A stretch of 64,000 nucleotides of DNA from Luteimonas sp. BLCC-B24 (GTDB lineage Bacteria; Pseudomonadota; Gammaproteobacteria; Xanthomonadales; Xanthomonadaceae). A program made the translations under genes and the position numbers. Location of the stretch: contig NZ_JAQQGN010000005.1 of NCBI RefSeq assembly GCF_028550595.1, positions 186,001-250,000 of the forward strand. The letters are read 5' to 3'. Positions 47,627 through 57,002 of the stretch are shown here, piece by piece. The notes under the pieces are model-generated. The model was not told the DNA's origin. It saw only the letters and a list, made by a program, of their open reading frames with translations, and made no database searches. Numbering within the stretch: position 1 is the stretch's first letter; each line of letters opens with the position of its first letter.

Positions 47627-47683
47627 TCCCCACGCCCGGCTTCGTGCCGGGCGTTGCACATCCGACCTGCCGACGCACCCGCC

Positions 47684-48820
47684 ATGGCCGCGCACGCCCT
47701 GTATCTCGGCCTGATCTCGGGCACCAGCGTCGACGGCATCGACGCGGCGATCGTGCAGTTCGACGACGACCACGGCCTCTGCCGCGCCGCGATGCGTTTC
47801 GGCCGCACCTATCCCTGGGAGGCGGCGCTGCAGGCGCGGCTGGTCGCGCTGGGCCAGCAGGCCGGCGCGCTCACCCTGGACGACCTGGGTGAACTCGACA
47901 CCCGGATCGCCGACGGCTTCGCCGATGCGGCCTGCCGCGCCCTGGCCGATGCCGGGCTGGCCGCCTCGGAGGTCGCGGCGATCGGCTCGCACGGGCAGAC
48001 GCTTCGGCACCGGCCGCTGGGCCGCGGCGGCGACGGCCGCGACGGCTTCACGCTGCAGCTCGGGGATCCTTCGCGCATCGCCGAGCGCACCGGCATCCTC
48101 ACCGTGGCCGACTTCCGCCGCCGCGACGTCGCCGCCGGTGGTCACGGCGCGCCGCTGCTGCCGGCGCTGCACGCGGCGCTGCTGCACGCCGACGGCGAGG
48201 ACCGGGCGGTGCTCAATCTCGGCGGCATCGGCAACCTCACCCTGTTGCCGGGCGACGGCGCCGCGGTGCGCGGCTTCGACACCGGTCCGGCCAACGGCCT
48301 GATGGACGCGTGGTGCCAGCGCCACACCGGCGCCGCCTTCGACCGTGACGGCGCGCTGGCCGCAGGCGGCCGTGTCGACGCCGCGCTGCTCGAGCGGCTG
48401 CGCGCCGACCCGTGGTTCGCACTGCCGCCGCCGAAATCGACCGGTCGCGACCAGTTCCATCTCGACTGGGTGGGCGCCGCCCTGCGCGGCGACGAAGCCG
48501 TGGCCGACGTGCAGGCGACGCTGCTGGCGCTGAGTGCGCTCACGATCGCCGATGCGCTGCGCGCGGCCCAACCCGGCACGGCGCGTCTGATCGCCTGCGG
48601 GGGCGGCGTGCACAACGCCGCGTTGACGCGGGCGCTGGCCGATGCGCTGCCGGGTGTCACCGTCGAGTCGAGCGCCGCGCACGGCCTCGATCCCGACTAC
48701 GTCGAGGCCATGGGCTTCGCGTGGCTGGCCCGGCGCACCCTGCTGGGGCTGCCGGGCAATTTGCCTTCGGTCACCGGCGCGGCCGGGCCGCGCATCCTCG
48801 GCGGCATCTATCCCGCCTGA
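47684..48820 (+). CDS. anmK: Anhydro-N-acetylmuramic acid kinase
   Basis: 378 aa. Phosphorylates 1,6-anhydro-MurNAc (opening the ring) so it can be recycled to GlcNAc-6-P by MurQ. Hsp70/actin-fold motifs: [82 protein letters not shown], and [20 protein letters not shown] at 47684 (MAAHALYLG) is preferred. Likely in an operon with the M23 peptidase (57-nt gap). Confidence 0.96.
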   Translation: MAAHALYLGLISGTSVDGIDAAIVQFDDDHGLCRAAMRFGRTYPWEAALQARLVALGQQAGALTLDDLGELDTRIADGFADAACRALADAGLAASEVAAIGSHGQTLRHRPLGRGGDGRDGFTLQLGDPSRIAERTGILTVADFRRRDVAAGGHGAPLLPALHAALLHADGEDRAVLNLGGIGNLTLLPGDGAAVRGFDTGPANGLMDAWCQRHTGAAFDRDGALAAGGRVDAALLERLRADPWFALPPPKSTGRDQFHLDWVGAALRGDEAVADVQATLLALSALTIADALRAAQPGTARLIACGGGVHNAALTRALADALPGVTVESSAAHGLDPDYVEAMGFAWLARRTLLGLPGNLPSVTGAAGPRILGGIYPA

Positions 48821-48885
48821 GCGGCGCTCGCGTCGCCGGCTGACCTTCGACGGCGCTGCTGCAGCAGCGCGCGCGTGCGCGCCCG

Positions 48886-49140
48886 TCAGGCGGCGGTGGG
48901 GCTGCGGCCGATCAGGGCGAACGTATCGTCGGGCACCTGCTCCAACGCCGAGATCGCCGCGGCCAGCACCGTGTCCTCTTCGGCATCGAAGCTCGAACGC
49001 TCGTCGCCGATGCTGGCACGCAGGCCCTGCTCGAGCAGAAAGCGCAGCGTCCGCGCCTGGCCCCAGCCCTGGGCGGCGGCATAGGCGGTGATGCGTTCGA
49101 CGAGGCCGTCGTCGACGTCTTTGACGATGAGGTCGGTCAT
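48886..49140 (-). CDS. Small acidic protein, ribbon-helix-helix-like N-terminus
   Basis: 84 aa, not assigned to a family. N-terminus MTDLIVKDVDDGLVERITAY followed by a helix-like AAQGWGQARTLRFLLEQGL recalls FitA/VapB-type RHH antitoxins. The C-terminus is acidic (FDAEEDTVLAAAISALEQVPDD). There is no PIN-domain toxin gene beside it, and the space to ampG (155 bp) is open. It could be an orphan DNA-binding protein. Confidence 0.6.
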   Translation of the reverse strand: MTDLIVKDVDDGLVERITAYAAAQGWGQARTLRFLLEQGLRASIGDERSSFDAEEDTVLAAAISALEQVPDDTFALIGRSPTAA

Positions 49141-49295
49141 GAGGGGGGATCTCTCCGGGACAGGGCATCGGCGGCGTCGGGACGCGCGCGGGGGATTGCA
49201 CAAGAAGAACACAGATCGTGGCCCCGGAACCGCGCGGTGGATCACGGAAGTCACCCGTCGCACCGCTTCATCGGCGGTGCCGGCCACGAGCTCCG

Positions 49296-50693
49296 CTACG
49301 CCGCCGCGCCGTCGCGGGCCGACGGCGGCACCGGCGGTCGCCGCCACAGCACGATGCACAGCACGATCGCCGGAATTCCGATCAGCGCCGTGCCGGTGAA
49401 GAACAGCGCATAGCCTTCCAGCAGCGTGCGGCCCACGGCGAGCTGTTCCACCCAGACGCCCGAGAACCCCTTGAGCACCTTGCCGGCCAACGCATAGAAC
49501 GAGCTCAGCAGGGCGTACTGGGTGGCGGTGTAGCCCAGGCTGGTCAGGCTGGACATGTAGCCGATCAGCGCCACGCCGGCGTAACCGCTGCAGAAGTTGT
49601 CGATCATCATCGCGGCGGTGAACACGCCGGTGTCCGAGCCGTGCAGCGCCAGGTAGGCGAAGGCGAGGTTCGAGCCCGGTCCGAGCACCGCGCCGGCCAG
49701 CAGCGTGGGCATGAATCCGAAGCGCACCGCGGACAGACCCGCGGCGGCGATGCCGACGATGGTCGCGAACAGGCCGACCGAGCCCCGCACCGCGCCCACG
49801 GTTTCCTTGTCGATGCCGAGGTCGGCGTAGAACGGATTCGCCATCGGCCCCATGACGAAGTCGGGCATCCGGTACAGGCAGATCGCCAGCAGCATGACGA
49901 GGGCGAAGCGGCCGTGTTGCACGAAGAACGCGATGAACGGACCGACGATCGCGTCGAACAGTCCGCGCGGCGTCCACAGCGTGGTCGCCACGCCGCCCGG
50001 GACCCGGCTCGCGTCCGGCTCGCGCGCGATCATCACCGCGATCACGCCGACGCCCATCAGCGCCGCCATCCACAGATACGACAGCGACCAGCCGATGTGC
50101 GCGGCCATGATCAGGATCAGCGCATCGGTGACCAGCAGGGCGCCGCGGTAGCCGAGTGTCGAACTCGAGGTCAGCAGGCCCTGCTGCTCGTTGCTGGAGG
50201 CGCTTTCGATGCGCCAGGCGTCGATGACGATGTCCTGGGTGGCCGAGGCGAACGCCACCGCCAGTGCCAGCGCACCGAAGACCAGCAGCCGGTCGATGCC
50301 GATGCCGGCGACCGCGAACACGTCCTCGCGCGGCTGGATCAGCACCATGCCCACGAGGGCCGCCGCGACCACGAGCTGGGCCAGCAGCATCCAGCCGCGG
50401 CGGCGGCCGAGCCAGCGGCCGAACAGCGGTGCATCGGTCTTGTCGACCAGCGGCGCCCACAGGAACTTCAGCGAATAGGCCAGACCCACCCAGGACAGGA
50501 AGCCGATCGTCGACAGCTCGATGCCGTTCTCGCGCATCCAGAAGCCGAGCGTGTTGCCGACCAGGTAGATCGGAATGCCCGAGCTGAAACCCAGCAGCAC
50601 CATCGCCAGCACCTTGCGCTGGCGCAGATTGGCCAGCACGGTGCGCCAGCCCGGGCGCGCCGGCGCCGGTGTGGTCGGGCCGGCCGCACTCAC
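49296..50693 (-). CDS. ampG: Muropeptide permease AmpG (MFS)
   Basis: 465 aa from a GTG at 50693 that overlaps the xth stop (GTGA). About 12-14 helices. Signature blocks: LLGFSSGIPIYLVGNTLGFW, LSWVGLAYSLKFLWAPLVD, FASATQDIVIDAWRIE and NFCSGYAGVALIGYMSSL. It imports anhydro-muropeptides released by lytic enzymes, complementing anmK nearby. A longer form from the ATG at 50756 would overlap xth deeply and lacks similarity. Confidence 0.92.
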   Translation of the reverse strand: MSAAGPTTPAPARPGWRTVLANLRQRKVLAMVLLGFSSGIPIYLVGNTLGFWMRENGIELSTIGFLSWVGLAYSLKFLWAPLVDKTDAPLFGRWLGRRRGWMLLAQLVVAAALVGMVLIQPREDVFAVAGIGIDRLLVFGALALAVAFASATQDIVIDAWRIESASSNEQQGLLTSSSTLGYRGALLVTDALILIMAAHIGWSLSYLWMAALMGVGVIAVMIAREPDASRVPGGVATTLWTPRGLFDAIVGPFIAFFVQHGRFALVMLLAICLYRMPDFVMGPMANPFYADLGIDKETVGAVRGSVGLFATIVGIAAAGLSAVRFGFMPTLLAGAVLGPGSNLAFAYLALHGSDTGVFTAAMMIDNFCSGYAGVALIGYMSSLTSLGYTATQYALLSSFYALAGKVLKGFSGVWVEQLAVGRTLLEGYALFFTGTALIGIPAIVLCIVLWRRPPVPPSARDGAAA

Positions 50694-51508
50694 GCGCGGT
50701 AGTCCACGACCAGGGGCGCGTGGTCGGAGAAGCGCGGCTCGGCATGCACCGCGCACGCCAGCACCCGGTCACGCAGCGACGGCGTGACGAGCTGGTAGTC
50801 GATCCGCCAGCCCACGTCGTTCGCGCGCGCCGCGCCGCGGTTGCTCCACCAGGTGTATTCGGGCGCGTCCGGACGCAGCACGCGCAGCGCGTCGTGCCAG
50901 CCGGTCGCGGGCGGCGCGACCAGCCCGTCGCCGCTGGCGTCGGCGATCATGCCGTTGAGCCAGGCGCGCTCGGGCGGCGTGCAGCCGGAGTTCTTCTGGT
51001 TGCTGCTCCAGTTCCTGATGTCGTGCCGGGCGCGCACGATGTTCCAGTCGCCGCACAGCACGTAGTCGCGGCCACTGGCCAGCCACGCGTCGAGGATGGG
51101 CTTGAGCCAGGCCATGACCTCGAACTTGAAGCCCTGGCGCAGCTCGCCCGACGAGCCGGACGGGATGTAGAACGAGACCACGCTGAGATTGCCGAAGCGC
51201 GCCTCGATGTAGCGGCCCTCGTCGTCGAACGGCGCCCAGCCGAGCGACGTGCGGATCTCGTCGGGCTCGCGCTTCGCATAGATCGCCACGCCGCTGTAGC
51301 CCTTCTTGGTCGTCGCGTCGCGGAACCAGGCCTTGTAGCCGGCCGGCAGGAAATCGGCGTGGAGACCGCCCTCGACGAGCAGCTGGTGTTCCTGCGCCTT
51401 GGTCTCCTGCATGCACAGCACGTCGGCGTCCTGGGCGACGAACCAGTCGAAGAAGCCCTTCTTCGCGGCGGAACGGACGCCATTGGCGTTGAAGCTGACG
51501 ATTCTCAT
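50690..51508 (-). CDS. xth: Exodeoxyribonuclease III (AP endonuclease)
   Basis: 272 aa, EEP superfamily. Metal and catalytic motifs in order: RIVSFNANGVRSA, LCMQETKAQEHQL, SFYIPSG, CGDWNIVRARHDI, YTWWSNRGAARANDVGWRIDY and FSDHAPLVVDY. It repairs abasic sites. ATG at 51508 (MRIVSFNANG) fits the family; a start at 51541 would add 11 residues. Overlaps ampG by 4 nt. Confidence 0.95.
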   Translation of the reverse strand: MRIVSFNANGVRSAAKKGFFDWFVAQDADVLCMQETKAQEHQLLVEGGLHADFLPAGYKAWFRDATTKKGYSGVAIYAKREPDEIRTSLGWAPFDDEGRYIEARFGNLSVVSFYIPSGSSGELRQGFKFEVMAWLKPILDAWLASGRDYVLCGDWNIVRARHDIRNWSSNQKNSGCTPPERAWLNGMIADASGDGLVAPPATGWHDALRVLRPDAPEYTWWSNRGAARANDVGWRIDYQLVTPSLRDRVLACAVHAEPRFSDHAPLVVDYRA

Positions 51509-51594
51509 GCGTAAAGCCGGATCCACGTATACAGGCGCCAAGCCTAACGGATTCGCGCTGACCGCCCGACCTCTGCGACGCGTGATCCGGACCG

Positions 51595-52108
51595 ATGTCG
51601 AACGGTCTGCAGCCGCACGTCCAACGGCTCTCCGCCGCGCAGGCCGAGGCCGCGCGCGGCCTGGTGCTCACGGTGACGCAGGCGCGCGACGCCGGCGATA
51701 TCGCCTTCAACGTCGACAACGCCATGACCGCGCCGGACAGCGACGCGATGGCGGTCGTGCTCGGCCGGACGGTCATCGGCTTCTATCGCCTCGATGACCC
51801 GCGACCCGCGTGCGCGCAGCAGGCCGTCGACCGGCACACGGGGACGCTGCGGACGTTCGCACTGGATCGCGCCTGGCAGGGGCGCGCCTCGGAGCGCAGA
51901 CGCTCCACGCCTGCTTCGCGGATCTGGCGCGGCGACGCCCCGACCGACGGCTGCTGGTGTTGAGCGAGCATGGGGCCAATGCCGTCGCCGCCCCGCTGTA
52001 CCGGCGCACCGGCTTCATCGACAGCGGCGCATGCCTGCCCCCGGCGGCCCCGCGGGACCGCAACGCCTGCTGCTGCGCGCGCTCGGCGTGGGACAATGCC
52101 CGCCATGA
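51595..52108 (+). pseudogene. GNAT acetyltransferase gene with two frameshifts
   Basis: The first frame gives a GNAT N-terminus (LSAAQAEAARGLVLTVTQ, VVLGRTVIGFYRLDD, LRTFALDRAWQGR). At ~51890 homology jumps to the +2 frame (LGAQTLHACFADLARRRPDRRLLVLSEH..AAPLYRRTGFIDSG), then at ~52027 to the third frame (PAPGGPAGPQRLLLRALG), ending at TGA 52108. Each jump is explained by one missing base in a GC run. The reconstructed end overlaps the pyrE ATG by 4 nt (ATGA), showing it was a coupled operon gene. Either decayed or two indel sequencing errors. Confidence 0.75.
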
Positions 52109-52764
52109 CCGACCACCGCACCCGTTTCCTGCAGCTCGCGCTCGATGTCGAGGCCCTGCGCTTCGGCGAATTCACGCTGAAGTCCGGCCGCGTGAGCCCG
52201 TATTTCTTCAACGCCGGCCGCTTCGATTCCGGCCGCGCGATCGCCACGCTGGCCGGCTGCTACGCCGATGCGCTCGATGCGGCCGGGCTCGACTTCGACC
52301 TGCTGTTCGGCCCGGCCTACAAGGGCATTCCGCTGGCGACCGCGCTGGGCTGCGAATACGCACGCCGCGGCCGTGACCTGCCGGTCGCGTTCAACCGCAA
52401 GGAAGCCAAGGCGCACGGCGAGGGCGGCACGCTGATCGGCGCGCCGCTGGCCGGCCGGCGCGTGCTGATCGTCGACGACGTGATCACCGCCGGCACCGCG
52501 ATCCGCGAAGCGCTGGGCCTGATCGCCGCTGCCGGCGGCACCGTGGCCGGCATCGTGATCGCGCTCGACCGCCAGGAGCGCGTGGGCGACGACGACGCGC
52601 GTTCGGCCGCCGAGCGCGTGGCGCAGGATCAGGGCGTGCCGGTGATCGCGATCGCCGGCCTCTCCGACCTGCTTGCGTTTGCCGGCGAAAACGCGACACT
52701 GACGGCGGAACGCGACCGCCTGCTGGCCTACCGGGCGCGGCACGGAAGCCAACGCTCGAGCTGA
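52105..52764 (+). CDS. pyrE: Orotate phosphoribosyltransferase
   Basis: 219 aa. Converts orotate and PRPP to OMP in pyrimidine synthesis. Visible: LRFGEFTLKSGRVSPYFFNAG (orotate loop), FGPAYKGIPLATAL, AFNRKEAKAHGEGG (flexible loop Lys/His) and the PRPP motif VLIVDDVITAGTAIRE. ATG 52105 (MTDHRTRFLQLALD) overlaps the broken GNAT gene's stop. Confidence 0.97.
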   Translation: MTDHRTRFLQLALDVEALRFGEFTLKSGRVSPYFFNAGRFDSGRAIATLAGCYADALDAAGLDFDLLFGPAYKGIPLATALGCEYARRGRDLPVAFNRKEAKAHGEGGTLIGAPLAGRRVLIVDDVITAGTAIREALGLIAAAGGTVAGIVIALDRQERVGDDDARSAAERVAQDQGVPVIAIAGLSDLLAFAGENATLTAERDRLLAYRARHGSQRSS

Positions 52765-52807
52765 CCTGCGGGGTCGGCGCACTCGGCCGCTCAGGGGGAC
52801 GGACGAC

Positions 52808-53455
52808 ATGAACCACTTCATCCGACTGGCCGGCGGTGCCCTGCTGGCCTTCGCCGCCGCCGGCGCCGCGGCGCAGAAGCCCGCGGCCGCCGATCGCAAG
52901 GTCTATTGCTGGGACGAAGGCAGCCGCCGGGTCTGCGGCGACGCCCTGCCCGCGTCGGCCGTCGACGCCGCGCGCACCGAGATCAGTGCCCGCAGCGGCA
53001 TGCGCATGGCCGAGGTGGGCCGCGCGCCCACGGCCGAAGAGCGCGCCGCCGCCGAGGCCGCCCAGCGCCAGGCGCGTCTGGACGCCGATGCCGATGCCGC
53101 GGCGCGCCGCCGCGAACTGGCGATGGTGGAGTCCTATGCCACCGAGGCCGACCTGCGCCGCGCCTACGGCGAGCGCATCGTGCTGGTCGAGGAGGCGATC
53201 AAGACCTCGCACATGGGCGTGGCCAACCTGCGCACCAGCCTGCTGTCGCAATTGCGCCAGGCCGGCGAACTCGAACTGCAGGGGCAGCCGGTCGGCAAGC
53301 CGCTGCGCGACCGGATCCGCAGCCAGCGCGCGGACCTGCAGCGCCAGCTGGCGATCCTCGACCAGCAGCTCGGCGACCAGGCAGCGCTGGACGGTGACCT
53401 GCAGGCGGCGCTCAGCCGCTACCGCGAACTCAAGCACACCGCCGCGCGCGACTGA
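52808..53455 (+). CDS. Exported DUF4124-like coiled-coil protein
   Basis: 215 aa. Signal peptide (RLAGGALLAFAAAGAAAQ). Residues 25-50 resemble DUF4124 (RKVYCWDEGSRRVCGDALPA; the family has Y-K-W-D...G...Y-s-D-x-P). The rest is Ala/Arg/Glu/Gln-rich and predicted coiled coil (AEERAAAEAAQRQARLDADA; RADLQRQLAILDQQLGDQAA). Periplasmic, role unknown. Confidence 0.8.
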   Translation: MNHFIRLAGGALLAFAAAGAAAQKPAAADRKVYCWDEGSRRVCGDALPASAVDAARTEISARSGMRMAEVGRAPTAEERAAAEAAQRQARLDADADAAARRRELAMVESYATEADLRRAYGERIVLVEEAIKTSHMGVANLRTSLLSQLRQAGELELQGQPVGKPLRDRIRSQRADLQRQLAILDQQLGDQAALDGDLQAALSRYRELKHTAARD

Positions 53456-53602
53456 GCAGGCCGGCGGCGGACCGCGCCAGGCGCGCCCGCCGACGGATGA
53501 CGGGACCGACACGAGCGACGCCGCCGGGTACACGGCGCCGCGTTTGGTCGTCCTGTGACACGGCGCGTATCCTTGCCCGCCCCCTGCTGTCCGCGAGTCG
53601 AC

Positions 53603-54397
53603 GTGTCCGACCCGATCTCCGCCCTCCTGCTCGGCATCATCGAAGGCGTCACCGAGTTCCTCCCGATTTCCAGCACGGGGCATCTGCTCATCGCCCAGCA
53701 CTGGCTCGGCGCGCGCTCGGATTTCTTCAACATCGTCATCCAGGCCGGCGCGATCGTCGCGATCACGCTGGTGTTCCGCCAGCGCATCTGGTCGCTGACC
53801 ACGGGCCTGGGCGATGCCGCCAACCGCCGCTACGCGATGAAGATCGCCGCCGCCTTCCTGGTCACCGCCCTGCTCGGCCTGCCGGTGCGCATGGCCGGCT
53901 GGGAACTGCCGGAAACGGTGACCCCGGTCGCCTGGGCACTGATCATCGGTGGCCTGTGGATGATCGCGGCCGAGCGGCTGTCGGAGCGGCGCGCGGGTGT
54001 GACCGAGGTGACCTGGACGGTGGCGATGCTGGTCGGCGTGGCCCAGGTCGTGGCGGGCGTGTTTCCGGGCACGTCGCGCTCGGCGGCGGCGATCTTCATC
54101 GCGATGCTGGCCGGCCTGAGCAAGCGGTCGGCGGCGACGGAATTCGTGTTCCTGGTCGGCATTCCGACGATGTTCGCCGCCAGCGCCTACGCGTTTCTCG
54201 AACTCTGGCTGGACCAGGGCCTCGGCGAGGAAGCCTGGGGCGACGTGGCGATCGCGTTCGTCGCGGCGATGGTCACCGGCTTCATCGTGGTCAAGTGGCT
54301 GCTGGGCTTCATCAAGCAGCACCGCTTCACCGGCTTCGCGCTGTACCGCATCGCACTCGGCGCCGGCCTGCTGGTGCTGATGCCGTCGGGCACCTGA
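53603..54397 (+). CDS. uppP: Undecaprenyl-diphosphatase
   Basis: 264 aa from GTG 53603 (VSDPISALLLGIIEG, read as Met). Membrane enzyme that regenerates the undecaprenyl-phosphate carrier for peptidoglycan; BacA family. Active-site motifs IIEGVTEFLPISSTGHLLIA and FPGTSRSAAAI are intact. Eight or so helices. An upstream GTG at 53555 gives an atypical Cys/Pro-rich extension. Confidence 0.95.
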   Translation: MSDPISALLLGIIEGVTEFLPISSTGHLLIAQHWLGARSDFFNIVIQAGAIVAITLVFRQRIWSLTTGLGDAANRRYAMKIAAAFLVTALLGLPVRMAGWELPETVTPVAWALIIGGLWMIAAERLSERRAGVTEVTWTVAMLVGVAQVVAGVFPGTSRSAAAIFIAMLAGLSKRSAATEFVFLVGIPTMFAASAYAFLELWLDQGLGEEAWGDVAIAFVAAMVTGFIVVKWLLGFIKQHRFTGFALYRIALGAGLLVLMPSGT

Positions 54398-54626
54398 TCG
54401 ACGCGTGATCGCGCAGGCCGCCATCGCCTGCGATGACGCGGAGCCGCGCGTGCCGGTGCTCATGCAAGCGCGCGGACACCGCGGGTCCGCTCCGGCCTGC
54501 AAGCGCGCGTGGCGTCGCGCGTTTCACGTCCGGACGCCCGCCGTGCGTCCATAGCCGTACGCGCGCGACGCCATCGGCGGGTCGCGCCCCGGTCGCGCGA
54601 GCGCGCTCCTGGGCCGGAACCGCGGG

Positions 54627-55910
54627 TCAGCCGGACACGGCGTCGGCGCGGCAGGCCGCCGCGCGCCGCGCCAGCCAGGCCCGCTCACGCGGGGTGCCGG
54701 CGAGCGCCGCGGCGGCGTCGAACGCCTGCGCGGCCTCGGCGTGGCGGGCGAGTTTCGCCAGCAGATCACCGCGCACGCCGGGCAGCAGGTGGAAGCCGGC
54801 GAGCTCGGGCGTCTGCGACAGGGCGTCGACCAGCGGCAGGGCGGCCGCGGGTCCCCGGGCCATGCCGACCGCGACCGCGCGGTTGAGCGCGACCACCGGC
54901 GAGCCGTCGAGCGCCAGCAGGCGGTCGTAGACCGCGACGATACGCGGCCAGTCGGTGGCGTCCGGCTGCGCGGCGCGGGCGTGGCAGGCGGCGATCTCCG
55001 CCTGCAGGGCGTAGCGGCCCGACGGCGCGGGCCCGCGGACGGCCGTCGCGCGCGCCAGCGACGCCAGCCCGGCGTCGATGAGGGCCCGGTCCCAGAGCCG
55101 GCGGTCCTGGTCGGGCAGCAGGACCGGCACGCCCGCCGCATCGGTGCGCGCCGCCAGCCGCGAGGCCTGCAGTTGCATCAGCGCGAGCAGGCCGTGGACG
55201 TCGGCCTCGCCCGGCAGCAGCGCCGCCAGCACGCGACCGAGGCGCACGGCCTCGGTGCACAGTTCGCGGCGCGTCCAGTCGTCGCCGCTGCTGGCGGCGT
55301 AGCCCTCGTTGAAGACCAGATAGACCACCTGCAGCACGGCGCCCAGCCGATCCGGCAGGGCCTCGCGCGCCGGCACCTCGAACACGGCGCCGCTGCGCGC
55401 GAGCGTGCGTTTGGCGCGGACGATGCGCTGCGCGATCGTCGCCTCGGGCAGCAGGAACGCGCGCGCGATCTCGTCGGTGGTCAGGCCGCCGACCAGGCGC
55501 AGGGTCAGTGCGACCCGCGCCGCATCGGGCAGCACCGGATGGCAGGCCACAAACACCAGGCGCAGGACGTCGTCGTCGATGACGGCGTCGCGCATCGCCT
55601 CGGCCCGCGCGTCGGCATCGCGCTGGGCCTGTTCCATCGCGTGGGCCAGCGCCCCGTGGTGACGGTCGGCCATGCGGCTATGCCGGAGCCGGTCGATCCC
55701 GCGGCGGCGCGCGGCGGTCATCAGCCACGCCCCGGGATTGTCCGGCACGCCGGTCCGCGGCCAGGTCTCGAGCGCGGCGACCAGGGCGTCCTGGGCCAGT
55801 TCCTCGGCCAGATCCAGATCGCGCACCACGCGCATCAGGCCGCCGACGATCTTCGGCATCTCCTCGCGCCACAGGGCGTCGATCGTGTGGTGGGTGTCGG
55901 ACCGGCGCAT
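54627..55910 (-). CDS. ECF sigma factor with C-terminal DUF6596/TPR-like domain (ECF42-like)
   Basis: 427 aa. Sigma region 2 (ELAQDALVAALETWPRTGVP, GAWLMTAARRRGIDRLRH, ~35-85), region 4 (RLVGGLTTDEIARAFLLPEA, IAQRIVRAKRTL, ~140-180) and a ~230-residue helical extension (LPDRLGAVLQVVYLVFNEGY, AELAGFHLLPGVRGDLLAKL) typical of ECF42. Such factors usually sit beside DGPF/YCII proteins and have no anti-sigma; the C-terminal domain controls activity. Here two VOC proteins precede it instead (92-nt gap). Confidence 0.9.
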   Translation of the reverse strand: MRRSDTHHTIDALWREEMPKIVGGLMRVVRDLDLAEELAQDALVAALETWPRTGVPDNPGAWLMTAARRRGIDRLRHSRMADRHHGALAHAMEQAQRDADARAEAMRDAVIDDDVLRLVFVACHPVLPDAARVALTLRLVGGLTTDEIARAFLLPEATIAQRIVRAKRTLARSGAVFEVPAREALPDRLGAVLQVVYLVFNEGYAASSGDDWTRRELCTEAVRLGRVLAALLPGEADVHGLLALMQLQASRLAARTDAAGVPVLLPDQDRRLWDRALIDAGLASLARATAVRGPAPSGRYALQAEIAACHARAAQPDATDWPRIVAVYDRLLALDGSPVVALNRAVAVGMARGPAAALPLVDALSQTPELAGFHLLPGVRGDLLAKLARHAEAAQAFDAAAALAGTPRERAWLARRAAACRADAVSG

Positions 55911-56002
55911 CGACGACGATGACACCACCGCCGCCCGCACCGGGCAAGCCCGCGGCCGCAGGGGCGCCCGTGGGCGGGCCGGCACGTCGCATGCCGCCCG
56001 AC

Positions 56003-56410
56003 TCACGCCGCCGGCGACGCGTCGGGCGCCATCGCCATGACCTCCCACAGATGGCCATCGGGATCCTCGAAGCCGTGCTGGTACATGAAGCCGTGATCCA
56101 CCGCCGCCTCGGGCACGTCGGCGCCGGCGGCGCGCGCCCGGGCGACCATCGCGTCGACCGCCGCGCGGTCGGGTTGCGACAGGCACAGGATCACCTCCGT
56201 GCAGGCGCGGTCGCAGACGAGCTTGCGGGTGAAGCGCTGGAAGAACGGCCGCGTCAGCAGCATCACGAAGCTGTCGTCGCCGACGATCATGCAGGTCGCC
56301 TCGTCGTCGGTGAACCGCGCGTCGAAGGCGAATCCGAGCGCGGTGAAGAACGCCACGCTGCGCGCGAGATCGTCGACCGGCAGGTTCACGTAGAGGCGGG
56401 GCCGGCTCAC
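56003..56410 (-). CDS. VOC family (glyoxalase/bleomycin-resistance-like) protein
   Basis: 135 aa from GTG 56410, which overlaps the previous gene's stop (GTGA). Two beta-alpha-beta-beta-beta modules: RLYVNLPVDDLARSVAFFTA, FAFDARFTDDEATCMIVGDD, VDHGFMYQHGFEDPDGHLWE. The family covers metal-dependent lyases, dioxygenases and drug-binding proteins; the substrate is unknown. Probably co-transcribed with the VOC/PhnB-like gene and the sigma factor. Confidence 0.9.
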   Translation of the reverse strand: MSRPRLYVNLPVDDLARSVAFFTALGFAFDARFTDDEATCMIVGDDSFVMLLTRPFFQRFTRKLVCDRACTEVILCLSQPDRAAVDAMVARARAAGADVPEAAVDHGFMYQHGFEDPDGHLWEVMAMAPDASPAA

Positions 56411-56847
56411 GCGGCGTGCTCCGGCATCGCCGCCTCGCCGCAGCCGCGCGTGTGCAGCACCATCCAGCCGGTGCCGAAGCGGTCGACCAGCATGCCGAAG
56501 CGCTCGGCGAAGAAGCTCGGCGCCATCGGCACGCGCACCGTGCCGCCGTCGGACAGCGCGGCGAAGATGCGTTCGGCCTCGTCCACGCTGTCGACGCCCA
56601 GATTGACGAAGGCGTGTGGCGCGGCCGGCAACGGCATGCCGGGCGGCACGTCCGAGGCCATCAGCTGCGCGTCGCCCAGAGCGAGGCAGGCGTGCATGAT
56701 CCGCGCGCCGGCGCCGGCCGTGCAGGCATTGCCCGGCGCCTCGTCGTAGCGCATCAGCTCGGGCGCCGGCGCGCCGAGGATCCGGGCATAGGTGGCGAGT
56801 GCGTCGGCGCAGGTGCCGTCGAAGTACAGGTAGGGCTCGATCCGCAT
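56407..56847 (-). CDS. PhnB-like VOC family protein
   Basis: 146 aa of the PhnB/3-demethylubiquinone-9-methyltransferase-like VOC group: RIEPYLYFDGTCADALATYA, IMHACLALGDAQLMASDVP, HAFVNLGVDSVDEAERIFAA and FFAERFGMLVDRFGTGWMVL. In spite of the name, no methyltransferase motif is present. First gene of the set with the second VOC gene and the ECF factor. Confidence 0.9.
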   Translation of the reverse strand: MRIEPYLYFDGTCADALATYARILGAPAPELMRYDEAPGNACTAGAGARIMHACLALGDAQLMASDVPPGMPLPAAPHAFVNLGVDSVDEAERIFAALSDGGTVRVPMAPSFFAERFGMLVDRFGTGWMVLHTRGCGEAAMPEHAA

Positions 56848-57002
56848 GCGGGGTCTCCAGGTCGCACCGGGACGGGCGCGTTCTCCGGAACGACGAAGCC
56901 GGCCCCCCGGAATCGACAAATGGAGCGGATGCCGACACGCCGTGGTCGACCCCGTCGTTACCCTTGGGCCGTTCGATCCCTTGGACCCCACGAGGACATG
57001 CC

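Noticed and set aside
46106..49201. Open frame of 1031 codons on the minus strand opposite the M23 peptidase and anmK
   Set aside because: Antisense shadow of two genes with complete catalytic motifs; no start signal or domain of its own.
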